Below, piece after piece: positions 23,493 to 36,800 of a stretch of DNA of 64,000 bases. The translations under genes and the position numbers were made by a program. Source of the stretch: Clitoria ternatea (lineage: Eukaryota > Streptophyta > Magnoliopsida > Fabales > Fabaceae); the NCBI GenBank assembly GCA_037962975.1, contig CM075672.1, forward strand, positions 54,072,501-54,136,500, in the 5' to 3' direction. Position 1 is the stretch's first letter, and the number at the start of each line of letters is the position of its first letter. The notes under the pieces are model-generated. The model did no database searches. It was not told the origin of the DNA and saw only the letters and a list, made by a program, of their open reading frames with translations.

Positions 23493-24466
23493 TGTTCGGG
23501 AATCCCTAGTGCATGAGCAGTGAAAATATAAGGATTCTCATAGGATTTACAAAGCGTCGTGTTTCAAAGCATAAGACAAACACAAAAAAATATTGCATTT
23601 TAGGATTACCTCTTGAAGATTATCGAAGCAGTCACACAAGTACTCCCACCAGAAACGCTACACCTTCCAAATGCTAGTTTAACGGTATGTAGCTTTTACA
23701 ACTTTTGCATATTTTGTGTCTCTTTTTAGGTGAACCGCCTATAAGCATCTAGCAATGCATCATTATGTCCGAATATTATTTAATATCAACATAACCTATA
23801 AGTGATAATTATTTTATATGTTTGTTCCTTTTGTCACGATATCCTAATTAGGCCCAAGGCATGGTCGCTTCATCCTTGTACGACCCAATTTATTTTACTT
23901 AATACCAAAGTAGACTTTATATGAATAAATATCTAATATTTATTCTTTCTAGCATGGCCATGCATTTCCTTAGTCTCACTCCATCAAGTGGCCTATAGAT
24001 ATCACTCTTGTCATATAGGAGAGACAACTCTCATCTACATCACTTACATCCCTCTGCATAATTTGTTCATTGCCTAATCACAACCTTTATAGTCCTTTTA
24101 TTACAGAAGACGTTTGATTGTATTAAAACAACAAACTCCTTGTGTAGGAATCATAGTGACTTCAGGTCGAAGGACTATATATACCATTATCACATTGAGA
24201 ATTCTTTATGACATTCATGTAACAATCCATGCAACGTTCTCATGGTGGGTCTGTCAAGTACATCATTACTCTTAATATGTACCCGTGTGAAGACTTGATA
24301 TCATCTATATCCATGATCTGTGAGATCAGATCATCAGTACACTTACGCATTAGTCTTAATGTATTTACATGTCCCCACGTAAACACTTGACTAGAGTCAT
24401 TTTAGGAATAACTCTCATAGGACCTATTACTCCAAGGATAAATAAAGGCTGTTAAACTATTTAACA
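23493..24466 (-). repeat. 5' LTR of a minus-strand LTR element, probably non-autonomous
   Basis: On the minus strand it starts TGTTAAATAG at 24466 and ends CCCGAACA at 23493, giving TGTT...AACA termini next to the PBS. The 974 bp have no coding. The superfamily cannot be settled without pol; the TGTT...AACA ends fit Ty1/copia. The partner LTR was not found in the window, so the element may be truncated. Confidence 0.65.
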
Positions 24467-24719
24467 AAAAATGCCTTATACAAAATGATGCATCCTATAT
24501 AGGCTCTTAGTGTATATTTCAACAGAGTCTGGTTCAGAATTAGATGATTCTTTTACTTTTAGACCCTTGCCTTTTCTTATTTCATCAGACTTTAAGGCAA
24601 TGCTCTTAGTAGAGGCAAATTTGTTGGTTTCTTTCTGCTTTAGCTTTAACATGAACCTTGAGAACTCCAAGCAACTTATCCAGAGAAAAGGTGCATAGAT
24701 CCTTAGCTTCTTCCAAAGT
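24467..24719 (-). other. Fragment with possible gag-like coding, unassigned
   Basis: A minus-strand open frame runs from 24934 to 24476. Its last third is Lys/Ser/Glu-rich (KSIALKSDEIRKGKGL and SSNSEPDS), vaguely like the linker of plant copia gag. The first part overlaps the LTR-like leader at 24720-24935 and is low-complexity Pro/Leu/Ser. I cannot assign a function. Confidence 0.25.
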
Positions 24720-26227
24720 GGCGGTGAAAGTGGTGGAGGAAGAAAAATGGTGGAGAACAGAGGTGGTTCGCGGTGGTTTCGGTGAAAAATGGAGGAGAAA
24801 AGGGGAAGATGGCCAGTGGTTCTAGAGAGAGAAAATAAAGCTTTTATAGAGAGAGAGAGAAGAGGTCTAATAGGGAAGATGATGACATGGGGAGAGGCAT
24901 GCTTATTTGTAGAGAAATCGGCTCGTCGGGTCAAATTTTAATCGGTACCGAGTGAAACCCTAGTTATGACTTTTAATGCTTATCTTTGAGAAAAATGTGA
25001 CTTATAGCTATGGTCAAAATCTGGAAAAGTGCACAACATAAAAGTTGTATATCTCATTTTTCTCTTTGAAATGGTATATGCCACGCTAAAATCTGCACCC
25101 AGAGCAAGAGTTATGCTCAAAACATGGAAAAGTGCTTCTTGGGGCTCCAAAATTGTTTTAACTTGAAAAGATAGGTTCGTCGTGAAAAATCCTTTGAGAA
25201 TCAGCTCTTGGGCTTTGCATAAAAGTTATAGGTTTGTTTGATAAGAAACAATTAAAAAAGAAGAAAGTGGTTTTGACATCGTATGAGAGAGATATTCACA
25301 TTTTACCGTGGCTAGGCTGTTAAGTTACGAAAATTACTTTTCCCTGAAAAGCTTGGCTTTTCGGGGACGATCAAATAGGAACTAGTTTTTGAGTTCTCCA
25401 TGAGAATTATAGAAGGTTTGATATGAGAACAAATAAATTATAACAAACTGATCCGAAGCTCGTATGAGAAAGTTATGCTTTTTCTTGTAATTTAATGCAA
25501 CTTAACGGGATTAAATAAAGGGTTTTCAGAGTACAAATTCTTGGTTTATCATATTGGGGATGAGAAGTTATGAATTAGGGTTCGAGACTAGAAATAGAGA
25601 TTGTTAGGCTTTTAATAACGAAGAAACCAGGATGAGAATTGCTTGATTCTGATATCATATGAGAACATTAAGCTTAAAACACAAAAAGTGTTTGAGCCGA
25701 ACTCAGGGGTCCCGGATTAACTAAATAGTTTTTCTAAGAAACGAAGTTGATGAGGTCCAAATTAAAGTTTAGGCTCTTCAGGAGAAGTGTTTGATTTACC
25801 AAAATAGTTTATTAGGGATTGCCTATGCTGGGATCAGACATCCCAAAGTGTATAAACGAATAACCTAGGATCTCTTTTCGGTGTAAAACATGATAGGAAA
25901 TGACCCAAATTTTCCTTATTTTTCATGAACGATGGTACTAATCTAACTAGTTTATTATATAGGTACTAGATATGGGATCAAATAATCAATTCTTGACTGT
26001 CTGTGGGGTCTGTTATTTACTCTCTCTAATATTATATTATTATTTATTGCTAAGTATAACCCAATATTATTATTATATACACTTATTATCTCTTTTATCA
26101 AGTTTTCTCAACCTAATTACATTATTCTTCTTATGAAAAAGGCTTCTGTCTTGATTATCACTTACAGAACTCTCATAATTAAAAACTTACAAGGTTAAGA
26201 CTACTTACCAAAAATAGGGATGTTACA
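24720..26227 (-). repeat. Left half of a Ty3-type LTR, minus orientation
   Basis: On the minus strand it begins TGTAACATCCCTA at 26227. It shares with the LTR at 33878-40241 a series of TCATACGA and CATAACTTTCTCATACGA motifs (25200-25700 here, 34780-35100 there, in the same direction relative to the LTR start). A TATA-like TATAAAAGC lies near 24840-24850, followed by CTCTCTCT. It stops near 24720 without a recognisable LTR end. Confidence 0.5.
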
Positions 26228-29227
26228 CCAAACCCTTAGGGACTCCTAAGGGTGTCCCGCTATGCTTTTTGTGGAAGGCATGAGGCTTCGAGCCACCCTA
26301 TAAGCTGACCTTATTGTGAGAAAGTGATAAAGGTAAGCTCAATTGAGATTTTAAAATGAGCTATAGAGGCTCCAAGAGGATGCAAGTGATCGGTAATAAC
26401 TAATTAATAACAATAATATTTGATAATACTATTTATTTGATAATGGTACACTAGTTTAATATTAGTTAATATTCGAAGGAGATGAACCTTATGAATATTA
26501 GTAAAGGATTCAGCTAAATAGGACTCGACTGTAGTTAAAAGATAGTCATTTAATAGGTAATACCTTGGTAGTATATGTAACTACATTGTTAATGAAAAGG
26601 GACATATTAAGTAAGGATATAACTAGTTGCGCTAATTTACTAGTTACTAGGAATGCAATCTCTTGAAATTGGACTAGCCAAAGTAAACGATCACAAATTT
26701 CTAAGTCACTAAATAAAAAGGGATATGATACCTTAGTAGAATATATTTAGAGAAAACTTAATTATTTTATTATAATATTAATATAAAGGAAATTTATTAC
26801 AAATCACAATATAGTAACTTAGTTAGTAATAAGACCATATGACTTTATCGGCTTAACAATATAATATAGTTTCCCTCGAATTATGGTTTAGAATGACGAT
26901 AAGAGATTAGTAGCCAACAAAGACATTTTATAAGTTAGCAAGGTATTTTAACTAATTAACTAAGGAAAATAACAGGACCTACACTATGTAAGAATTATTA
27001 AGGACACACTACAACCACCTTACAAAAATCATATTGGCTAGACAAAAGATAAAGTATCAAGATCCAATTGGTAAATAAATGTTAATAACAAAACTAAATG
27101 ATAATAATAGGATGTGTTGGTTATAAAAATTGGAAAGGGAATTAATAGGTAAATAAAAATATGTGTGATGATTGACGTAACGTCTGGATATAGGTGTGTA
27201 TGTGTACTGAATATGTGAAATGAAACTATATGACTATATGTTATCTATGTGTGCGATATGGTTGTATAAAATTGTGTATGATAGAATTATATACGTATAT
27301 GATGAATGTGTTGAGTGAAATTATGTACATGCTACCTATGTGTATGATGTGGTTGTATAAGATTATGTTGTGATGGAACTATATATGTGCGTGTGATGAA
27401 TCACGTTGTGGAATACAAAACAAGAATAAGTCTCGATAGGGTCCTAGTGTGGCATGATGGTTATGCGTGATGAGTAGACAATGTAAAATGATATAGTGAG
27501 ATGTACCCCGAAATGATGTGACAAGATGGTGACGCACAAAGGCATGAGAAATATGAATATATAGTAAATGATGATGTGCGTCCACTTTGTCCTTAATCGC
27601 TAACTAATAACCCTAGATAATTCAAGCAAACACCTAAAGGTTATAATGAGAGTGCGGCTAAGGAAGGAAATAAAATATCACTTAAATAATCAATCCCACT
27701 TAGAAGAAATTTACCCAATTTAATTAAGCTATACCTATTTCTACATATAATTAACTCCCTACTAAGCAAGTAAAATTATACCAGATAAACTAAGTAGTCA
27801 ATCAGTAACTAGTCAACAGCTAAGTACACTCACAACTAAATCGAAATCCCTGAAGTAAGATAACTCATACTCTAAGTAAATAATATACCTCAACCAAAAT
27901 TAATTAGCCCCCACTCGATAATATAAAAATAATATGATAAGAAACTTAGGACAATTCATGGTAAGCCCTAACTTTATAAAGTTGAAAAGAGAGATGGTGG
28001 GAATATAAGTAACAAGATTTAAATGGATGACTGAAGTACTCAGTCAGGAATAAGAGAAAATAAAATAATCCACGACATTAAGGACAAAGCTGGGTTGTTG
28101 GGAAGGACCTACCGACGACGAGTATAATAAAATAAAAGATTATGCATTGAGCATGCATCATCCGCATATGATCTTTTAAAGACTAAAGCATACGACATGG
28201 GTACGCTGGAGACCATTAGTGTTCAATCCCCAAGGAGGATCATGGGATTACAACTGGGTCGGGCATCTAATGGTTCAAAGTCACACCCGACGCAGGACAG
28301 TCCGTGGCGTGTACTTCGACTGAAGATAGAGTGTAACTATGATCGTGTAGAGACAAGTCCCGTTATAATGTGATTATGAATAATGATATGAGATGGATCC
28401 ATGTTAAGCAGGACCTGAGAGTCCTTGGTACCCTATAATGTGATGTTGGGGACTTGGTGAGCTCTGATCGCTCTGGTTGAGAAATGTTGTGCCCATTGTC
28501 AAACTGAGCAGGACGGATTCTGGTGATTTTGATGATAAGATTATGGGACCACATGCATTGCATGTATAACAATAAAGGAAAGATTAAACAATGGACTACT
28601 ACATCCATGCATTGCAATATGTTTGATTGATTCTTGGTATGATGTGTGATATGTATGTGACAATAACTGTGTATGACTTTCCCTTAGAAATAAATTACCT
28701 ATAGATGAGAGGTGAGGTAACACTAAGTGAGGTAAGCCAAGTTAGGGATAGTGTGACGTGAGAATAATGAATAATGAATGGCATGGGGCCGAGGCCGATC
28801 CTCAGATACGGTTCAAGTATGACCTTTGTGGAAGAAACGTCGGTGATGACAACTCTCCCTTTGTTTGTGAATAAGGGGTTATTCCTCACCCTTTACATCT
28901 ATTTTTCAGATCACAGGAAAGACCCATATAGAAGATAGAGTTCGCCAGAGGAGATTACCTACAGCAGACGGAGTTATCAAGAGAACGCGGTAAAAAGGAC
29001 CACAATAACAAGATTTTATGGGAGCCTGCGTGCCCCTAATGTTCAGGGTATGTTTAGTTTGTTGAGCAAAACCATGTATTATGTATCAATATTGTATATA
29101 ATGTATCTGTTCCACGATATTTATTTATACATAAAAAAACTTCCACATTTTTTTAAAACTCGTAACCTCTCAGTTAAGTAGGATGATCTAGTAGAAGGGG
29201 TCGTCCTAGTTAACCGAGGGTGTTACA
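26228..29227 (+). repeat. Right half of a Ty3-type LTR, plus orientation
   Basis: It ends GTTAACCGAGGGTGTTACA at 29227, like 40241. The block 28190-28530 (GGTACGCTGGAG, ACGCAGGACAGTCCGT, GTACTTCGAC, AAGTCC) matches 39210-39520, and the last 70 bases match too. Therefore this is the 3' half of the same LTR family. It abuts, with no gap, the start of the oppositely oriented half to its left. There is no coding. Confidence 0.6.
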
Positions 29228-29527
29228 TATATACTACCCAATTCTTTAACTTTACAATTTTATTAATAGTTGTAGTATATATATATATTTCCAGTATTCT
29301 AATTCCATTTTGCCACTCAATTCATTAAATTAAAATCAATTAATTAATTAAATGAAACAAAAAGGTTTGAGGAGAAGTGGTAAAGTTACAGATTAAGGTA
29401 GCTAAACTACTTGCGTCGTGATGTGCGACGTGGAAATATCACCCTCTAAGAACAAATATTGATTCTTGATCTCTATTCTTGTTGAGGCAATAGGTATATG
29501 TTCTTTAATTTTATAAGTTGAAGTTGG

Positions 29528-29558
<31 letters not shown>

Positions 29559-30559
29559 GATGGGTTATTGAATTAGTAAAAATAACCATTTAAATAAAAT
29601 TTAATTAAATTAAGGATTTAAGTAAGATTGAATCTTTAAAAAATTCAAATTTAATATCTACCCCGTTTATAATTGAACCAAATTGATCAATCCATCTAGT
29701 CAATTTTGGTAACAATAATAAAATTAACCTAAACATAGATGAATGTTTTAATAGGTGGTCGGAGATTGCTTAGCAACTGCCAGGGATAACACACAATGAA
29801 ATAAAGAACTATGTAGAACTAGAGTGATAAAGCAAGTAAGGTAGCTAAAGTCTGATGTAGACAGCAAATAGTTAAGGAAGGGGCTAATAATGACTATTAT
29901 GGATTCATCTCGGCTTTGGAACTGATACAATATTTTCATTTCATTTTCACAAATTTTAGTTATAACATAGTATGCTTTAAACATCTATTAAGGGAGAAAA
30001 TTTTAATTTATTATAAATCTACATTGAACTATAAATTTCATAAATATTTTGTTAGGAGGAGAGCAACGGTTCTAAATAATATGATATTAACGGCCAGTAC
30101 CAAAGATATTCACAGCCAGTACCAAAAATATTCATCGGTGGTTGCAATTAGGAATATAGAAACATACACACTCAAAGAAAAACACACACACAGTATAGAA
30201 AACATACAACATAAAGAAGATGACGAAAGTGAAACCCGGGATGAGAGACAAGACACTGGTTTGTCAAAGTAACCCTATGAGCCACCGAAGATAAGAGACA
30301 AAGACGAGAGGGTGGGTTCGTCAGCCTCCAGAGACAAGGCACCAGAGAGTGGGTTCTTGAGCTGAAGATAAGAGATAAAACATGAGAGAATGGGTTAGTC
30401 AGCCGCCAAAGACCAGAGAGTGGGTTCCTGAGCCAGAGACGTGAGACGAAACATGAGAGAATCGATTTTAGGGCACTAGGGCAACTAAGAGAGGGATAGA
30501 GGGAGGGAGAACATTAAGGGAACTAGGGCAACTGATTTACGAGGTAAGAGGAGCTCGAA
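29228..30559. other. Unassigned AT-rich sequence
   Basis: It holds a TA microsatellite at about 29530-29554 and, between 30330 and 30480, two copies of a unit of about 71 bp containing CCAGAGAGTGGGTTC and ACATGAGAGAAT. An open frame of 118 codons at 29916-30272 has no recognisable domain. Nothing else can be supported. Confidence 0.35.
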
Positions 30560-31400
30560 TAAGATTAATAAGGTTTAGTGACGACCACAAAATCGTCACT
30601 AACTTCATCATGAAACACATATGTTTACCATGTGGCAGTTTGTTATTCGTTACTTATCCACTTGGTTGAAATTCAGCGATCGTAAGCTCTACCACTGTAG
30701 GGTCCCTATTCAGTTGGTGATCTGTTTGTCACTGGTTTTGTCAGTAAGACATACATTGACCACGTGGCAGCAGTCTATTCGTCACTTATCCAACTAGCTA
30801 AAATTCCACGATGGCAATCACCACCGTTATTATTGTTCCCTATTCTGTTAGCGACGACCTCAAGCAGTCATCGCTAATAGAGCAAAAAAATTTAGAGGGT
30901 AAGCCAAAAATGAAGGGAAACCACAAAACATTAGTGAGGATAGCATCTGTCACTAATGTAACCTGTACTTATGGTGATGGGTTACCTATATCTTTTGCGA
31001 TGAAGTAACGCCGGTCGCTAGGTTAACAAAAACAATTTAAGGGAAAGCCAACACTTGGAGGGAAACCAAAAACATTTATTGATGATACAGTGTAGTTGTT
31101 GTTGGTTCCCTGTATCATTAGTGACAGTATGACGTTGTCGCTGGTGTAACAAGAAAAATGAAGGGAAGGCGAAAGACTTAAAGGAAAATTAAAAACATGT
31201 TTGGCGAGAGTCAGTGACGGTTTATACAGTAGCGACAATAACCTACTAATCTTTAATGATGAAGTTTCTTGCCGTCATGAATTTGGTAGCTTATTTTCTT
31301 TCCAAGTGTGTGGGTAGTCGCTTTTCTGTTGTCATAGCTAATTCAATCACTAACTAGCGACAACTAGTTTCAATGGCTAAGTTTTTGTAGTTGTTAGTGG
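30560..31400. mobile_element. Block of GTGACGA / TCGTCAC inverted motifs, possible CACTA-type end
   Basis: Short motifs such as TTAGTGACGA, CGTCACTAA, GCGACGAC and AGCGACAA recur many times in both directions, beginning with a near-palindrome at 30577-30605. CACTA (En/Spm) transposons in plants have subterminal arrays of this kind, and GTTTTTGTAGTTGTTAGTGG near 31385 recalls a decayed CACTA terminus. No clear CACTA end, 3-bp target duplication or transposase was found, so this stays tentative. Confidence 0.35.
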
Positions 31401-32489
31401 CTTTTTTAATGGTGTCTCCACGGTCTTAGAAACACCCGTCTTTAGTCAAAGTACACTGGGCTTGCCACAGAAATTTTCCCTTCGGTCTTAAGGTTTAAAA
31501 TTTATAAATTAGTTTAAGTGTATAAGTACTTCTTGAATCAAGGGGCTATGTCTGCCCAAAACTCATTTTCAAAAAAGTTTGTTAGTTTTGTCAAAAACTT
31601 TGGAATTGTCAATATACGTTCACTAGAAAACTTCAATTAAGTCGATTCAAAAGCCTAAATCGGATAATTTTCAAAAATCTATTATTTTATTACAAAAGAA
31701 ATCAATAGTTCAATTTAAATTTCAACATTTTACTTAAAATCTCTTATCTCGTTCAATTTGTTGTTTTTATCCCTTAGTTCCCTTTTACTAATGATCAAGG
31801 ACAAAGTCTTGTCGATTCAATTCGTTTCTTTTTGTTATTTCCAAAACATGATTTCATTCACATTTATACATAACTCAATATTCATCACAGCACATTAACT
31901 CTCTCACAAAGTTCCTGATATGCTTCACACTTATAACTCCAGCTGAAAACTTGTTTTCCAGCGATTTCCCCCCAAGGGCCCTACCGGGACTTTCACTTAT
32001 TTTTCATATCCATTTAGCCATACAATACTTAATCCATATATAATTATAACACAAAACTCATAGTAAAATTCATCCTTTAAACACATCATAAATTGTCTAC
32101 TTAAATACTTTTATCACTTAACAATTAATTTGGTCAATTCATGCATAAATTAAATCCATTTCTTTGTAATACTTCCTTTATCATTTTGAATCAGCATAGT
32201 TATTAAATCTATCCACCCTCACATGATACTTTCAAAGTCACACACACATAATCAAATTTTGACACCAAGCCATCAAATTTGTCATACAAGGCAACCATAA
32301 CATCATTTTTCATGAAGTTCCATAAGCATTATCATAAATATGTACCATATCATTTCCAACCAATCAACACATATATTTAATTTTATTTCAATAACTTAAA
32401 ATCCAGAACTTGACACACATCAAAATCTCCACATGAAAATCCACTAAAATGGTGTAGTATAACTATTGAAATGATAAGTTTTAGTGGAT
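31401..32489. other. Unassigned AT-rich sequence
   Basis: No coding or clear LTR edges. A sharper GC stretch lies at 31965-31990 (CCCCCCAAGGGCCC). GTAGTATAACTATTGAAATGATAAG leads into the region homologous to the right-hand LTR near 32490. It could be old LTR sequence. Confidence 0.3.
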
Positions 32490-32613
32490 GTTAATCGGGT
32501 TGTTACAATTTTATTTTTATGAGTTAATGGAATATATTTATTTTTTAAATTTGGGCCCGACAGGATTAGTTGCTCTCGCTCCTACGTATTCCACAAGCGT
32601 GAGGAGAAATCAG

Positions 32614-32852
32614 GGTTATGTTGTTCTTCCTTTAATTATTTTAAAAAATTGTAAAATAAGTTTAAAATGTTGAGATTTAAGAAACGTTAATTAATAGGGC
32701 ATCTCATCCAAATTGATCTAAAATATTTTATAAGGTTATGTTGTTCTTCCTTTAATTATTTTAAAAAATTGTAAAATAAGTTTAAAATGTTGAGATTTAA
32801 GAAACGTTAATTAATAGGACATCTCATCCAAATTGATCTAAAATATTTTATA
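32614..32852. repeat. 120-bp tandem duplication
   Basis: The unit starting GGTTATGTTGTTCTTCC at 32614 is repeated from 32734. The copies appear to differ at a single base (32698 G, 32818 A). The homologous LTR at 56770-56890 has one copy. This is a recent local duplication. Confidence 0.9.
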
Positions 32853-33473
32853 TTTTTATTTTTTAAGAAAAGGGAACCTTAGGTTTATTTATTTTATTAT
32901 TTTTTTCTAGAAAAAAGAAACTTAATGGTCTAAATTAATTTTTAAATAAAAAATTTATATTATTCAAAAACCTAGATCAACAAGATGTCTCGTCCAAATT
33001 AATCTCTAATATAAATATTTTAATTTTGTTACATATCAATATTATTAAAATATTTTATTGTCAAAATTAATTTTTTAAAAAATTTAAAACATAGATTAAT
33101 AGGACGTCTTATCCAAATTAATCTCTAACATAAGGATTTTAACTTTCGTTAGATACAAATGTCAAAATTATTTTTTAATCTTACAAATGTTATAACTTGG
33201 TTGTTAACGAAACATCAAAAGGTATTCTAAACTACTAATTATTATATTTTTCTAGATGGGAAAGGACTACACATATTTAATCGCACCTATTATCTCATTA
33301 CAATTCACTAGGAAACAAGGATCAAGATAATCACAATGAGGAATAGAAGGAAAATTAGAATCTTTTAGAGACTTACCTCGTGCTATTATGACGTACAAAA
33401 ACAACAGGGGTATATTTTGTATCCTTGACTACTAATGCTTATCCCTCTTTTCTTCAATTGCTAGAACTCCTTC

Positions 33474-33475
<2 letters not shown>

Positions 33476-33517
<42 letters not shown>

Positions 33518-33577
33518 CATAAAAACATGATCCTATCTTTTAGTTTTTCAATGGTCTTTTCTTTTTCCTCTCAATGG

Positions 33578-33620
<43 letters not shown>

Positions 33621-33706
33621 TCCAAAGCTCATTTTTTCTATAATATACATAAATATATATTTATATTCAAAAACTCTATCTCCTTCTATAATATATATAT
33701 ATATAT
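33476..33706. repeat. TA microsatellites
   Basis: Three runs of (TA)n lie at about 33477-33516, 33580-33618 and 33691-33707, separated by pyrimidine-rich sequence with TCCTATC / TTTTC motifs. They are likely length-variable. Confidence 0.9.
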
Positions 33707-33877
33707 TAAAAAAGCTTTATCTCATTTTGTTTTAAAAAAACTCCATCTCATTCCTTAAAATCCTCTCATCATTTTTTATCTAATCTCATATCATAAAAAT
33801 CTGATCCCTTTTATTTATAAAATTTAAATTTTAAACTTCCTTCTTTGATTTGAATTTTAAAATTTCTCTAAGATTAT

Positions 33878-36800
33878 TGTAACAGCCCTGGTTTTTAGAA
33901 TAAGGGCCTAGACTCTCGATACCTCTGAGAGTGCTCTAGTGAGTATCTTAGTGAAAGTTGAGGCTTCGGCTTGGTCCCGAGTGACTATGAGAAATTAGAA
34001 GTGTGAGAAAAAAGTGTTCGAGGTAATAGCAAATAGCTAAGTTTGAGTAGAACGGAAGGCGTAGCAGGATGATGAAGACTTCTGAGAAAGGTAAAGAGTA
34101 TTAGAGAAAGAGAAATGTGAAAAGTAATAATAGAGGAAGATTAAGAAATGAATGAGTGTGAGTATTAGTGAGATATTTTAGATGTTAATAATTAATTATT
34201 AGTAATTAGATTTATTCTGTTAAATTATGATAAATTGCCTAGATTATTCTTTTGCTAAATATGTGTAGATTAATTGGTTAATTAGGGGTAATTAGTAAAA
34301 ATATGATTAAAATATATAATTAAAATAATAATTAATAACTATTCGAAATAAGTATATATAATATTAAAATAATATTTTATTAAGTTTTTAACTATATTAT
34401 AATGTAAAATAATATTTTAATAATAAAATATTAAAGGTTTTCCGGTATTATACTGTGGGGCCCAGAGGTCGAACTTTTCTAGTAACTTGATCTGAGACTA
34501 ATTACTCCGTAAAGGAGGTTAGTCACAGTAGGGTTTCCTTATAACAGATCGAAGATAACTGGTTGGGTTTAATCGGACCAATCAGAAACTCGATGTCGCC
34601 TACGTTTGATCGTGCATATACCTTAGAGTACCCAATGGTGACACAGTCAGTCTCTGGTGACTCGTTTTGATGTTTTAGGAATGTTTCCCGAAGAGCCTGA
34701 GACTTGATTCAGACTCTATCAACCTCATTCAAGAGCTATCTCACTTCTTCAAAAATTCACTCTGCGCATCCTTAGCATTTCAAGCCTAACTTTCTCAAAC
34801 GATGCTTGATTGGGACGATTCTAGTCTTGTTCACTTTGTTTTGAAGATATCTTCAATCTTTATTTCTGGTCTCGATCTCAAATTCCTACTCTGTCATGCC
34901 TAAATTCAAGGATTAAGTAAATCCATCTTAGAACCATGTTATTCGCATTTTTACGTTGCACATGGTTCATTCAAAAATTCATAACTTTCTCATACGACCT
35001 TCAATTCACGCAAACTTTGTGTCAAAATCTCCATAACAAAATTATCTAGATTTTTCATTTTACCTTCAAAGCTAAAACCTTCCAAATTGGTACAGTTTTT
35101 AGGATCTTTACCAATCCCTACTCATCACATCACTATACTGACTAGTTTCAGAAAAATAAGCGTATCACCCTTATCCAGGGCTTGAATCACTTTGTTCTTT
35201 TTTGTTGTGAATCTATACCAAGGATACCTATAAGTCTTATGAAGGGAACGAAGCCTAATTCTCAAAGGGAAAATTTATACAAAATTATCTTTACAGCCCT
35301 ACCTGATTCGGGGGCGAATAAGATATCCTGTATCGTTTCGATCATAACTCGGGCTACTGATATTGGATTATCACAAACAATATATCAAATCTAAGGGAAA
35401 AAAAGATCTACAAGTTTCATGTTAGGCATTTTTCAAGATTCTGCTCCCACAAATTATTCTATATTTATTTTTAACACCATTCATTTTCGGTTCCTTAAAA
35501 TCTAACACACCTAAAAATCATCGGGTAACAATTTAATTTTTTGGCCACCAGTTTTCAATCAACCACCCCACCAGCTACTCCTGGGACAGGTGTCAGCCCC
35601 AGGAGAGCCCAGCCCTTCATGTCGCCACCTCACAAACAGCTGCCCACCACCTAGCATTAAATGCTAACAACCTTCATCATGATATCACTTGCATAAAAAA
35701 ATAATTTTAGTAATTCTTTCCTTCATTTCTTTACCTCATGACCAGAACCAGCACGCCAACCATTCATCCATGTTATGACCATGCCATTCCATCATATAAG
35801 CCATCATACCATACATCTATAAAAATTCACGCTACCTGTTTCCATTCACTGACATAATTCACACTTAAATGGTTCCAATTTAAGCACCTGATTCCCAAAA
35901 TCCCATTCAATTAAATTCTAAAATTTCAGCCACCCCTCCTTCACTTAACATTTAATTAATTGTTACTATCATAACCTCATATTGTTACTAGAACAAATTG
36001 CAATTCCTTCACTTTTTTCCATTTCTCATTCTTGGCTGTATCAACTCCAACCCATCTTCATTTCAAAATTCTAAAATTCAGCAAACACTTCTCCTCTTCT
36101 CCTTAAACCACCATCAACCCCCACCTTAACCACCTTTATTAGTCACCAAATTTCAGATACCATCACCATTCACCTCCACCCTTCTACATTTTCTACTCAT
36201 CTTCTTCTTTTGTCCCAAAAACCATGACCCAAAACCCTCATCATCCAGCCATCTTTTCTCAAAATTTCTTGCATGCATGGCTATTAGAGTTAGACCTCAT
36301 TTACTTGCTTGAAGAGTCTCCAAAGACCGTGAGCTCCTAAGCAAATCCTAGGTAAGTTTGATAAATATTCCTCTTTATCCTTGTCCTTAAACTCTTGTAA
36401 TATAAATTCTGTTTTTGTTTTGGAAAATTTGATGGTTTTTCCTTGCTGCCTTGGAGTCAAAACTATGACCACCTTTCTCTCTTTTACCATACATGTCGCG
36501 TTTTCTAGGATTGAGAATTATCGGCAATGATCAGTGGACGATCGGAGGTGTTTAACGGCATTTCGGTGAATCATCCCCTTTTCTTCCTCCAAAACCGAGA
36601 ACCACCATGAGGTAAGGGGGTTTCCCTTCGGGAAATCATGTCTTAGAAATATCCCATTGCATTACTTTAGTACTCAGCAATGTTAATTTTAAGTTTCGAC
36701 GCGATCCAATGGTTGCATTTTAAAATATCTAATTTTTGGTAACCGATGATTAAATTTTATATTAAATGAAAATAAATTAAAATTGGTGTTTTATAAAAAT

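Larger units (their letters stand above)
32490..33872 (-). repeat. Main part of the 3' LTR of the Tat/Ogre-like element
   Basis: It matches 56640-57389 through blocks such as GGGTTGTTA, GGATTA(G/A)TTGCTC, CCTACGT(A/G)TTCC and TAGAGACTTACCTCGT. The match ends at 33460/57389, where another LTR begins in the right copy. It is AT-rich and non-coding, with long TA microsatellites. It is interrupted at 33873 by the 6.36 kb element and resumes at 40247. Confidence 0.65.

Noticed and set aside
24476..24934. 152-codon minus-strand frame as a host gene
   Set aside because: The N-terminal half is the CT-rich leader of an LTR read as protein; only the last third is remotely gag-like.
29916..30272. 118-codon open frame
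   Set aside because: No domain recognised and partly overlapping short repeats; no related copy in the window.
33476..33706. Replication origin or scaffold region from the AT-rich tracts
   Set aside because: Ordinary TA microsatellites in an old LTR; no other evidence.
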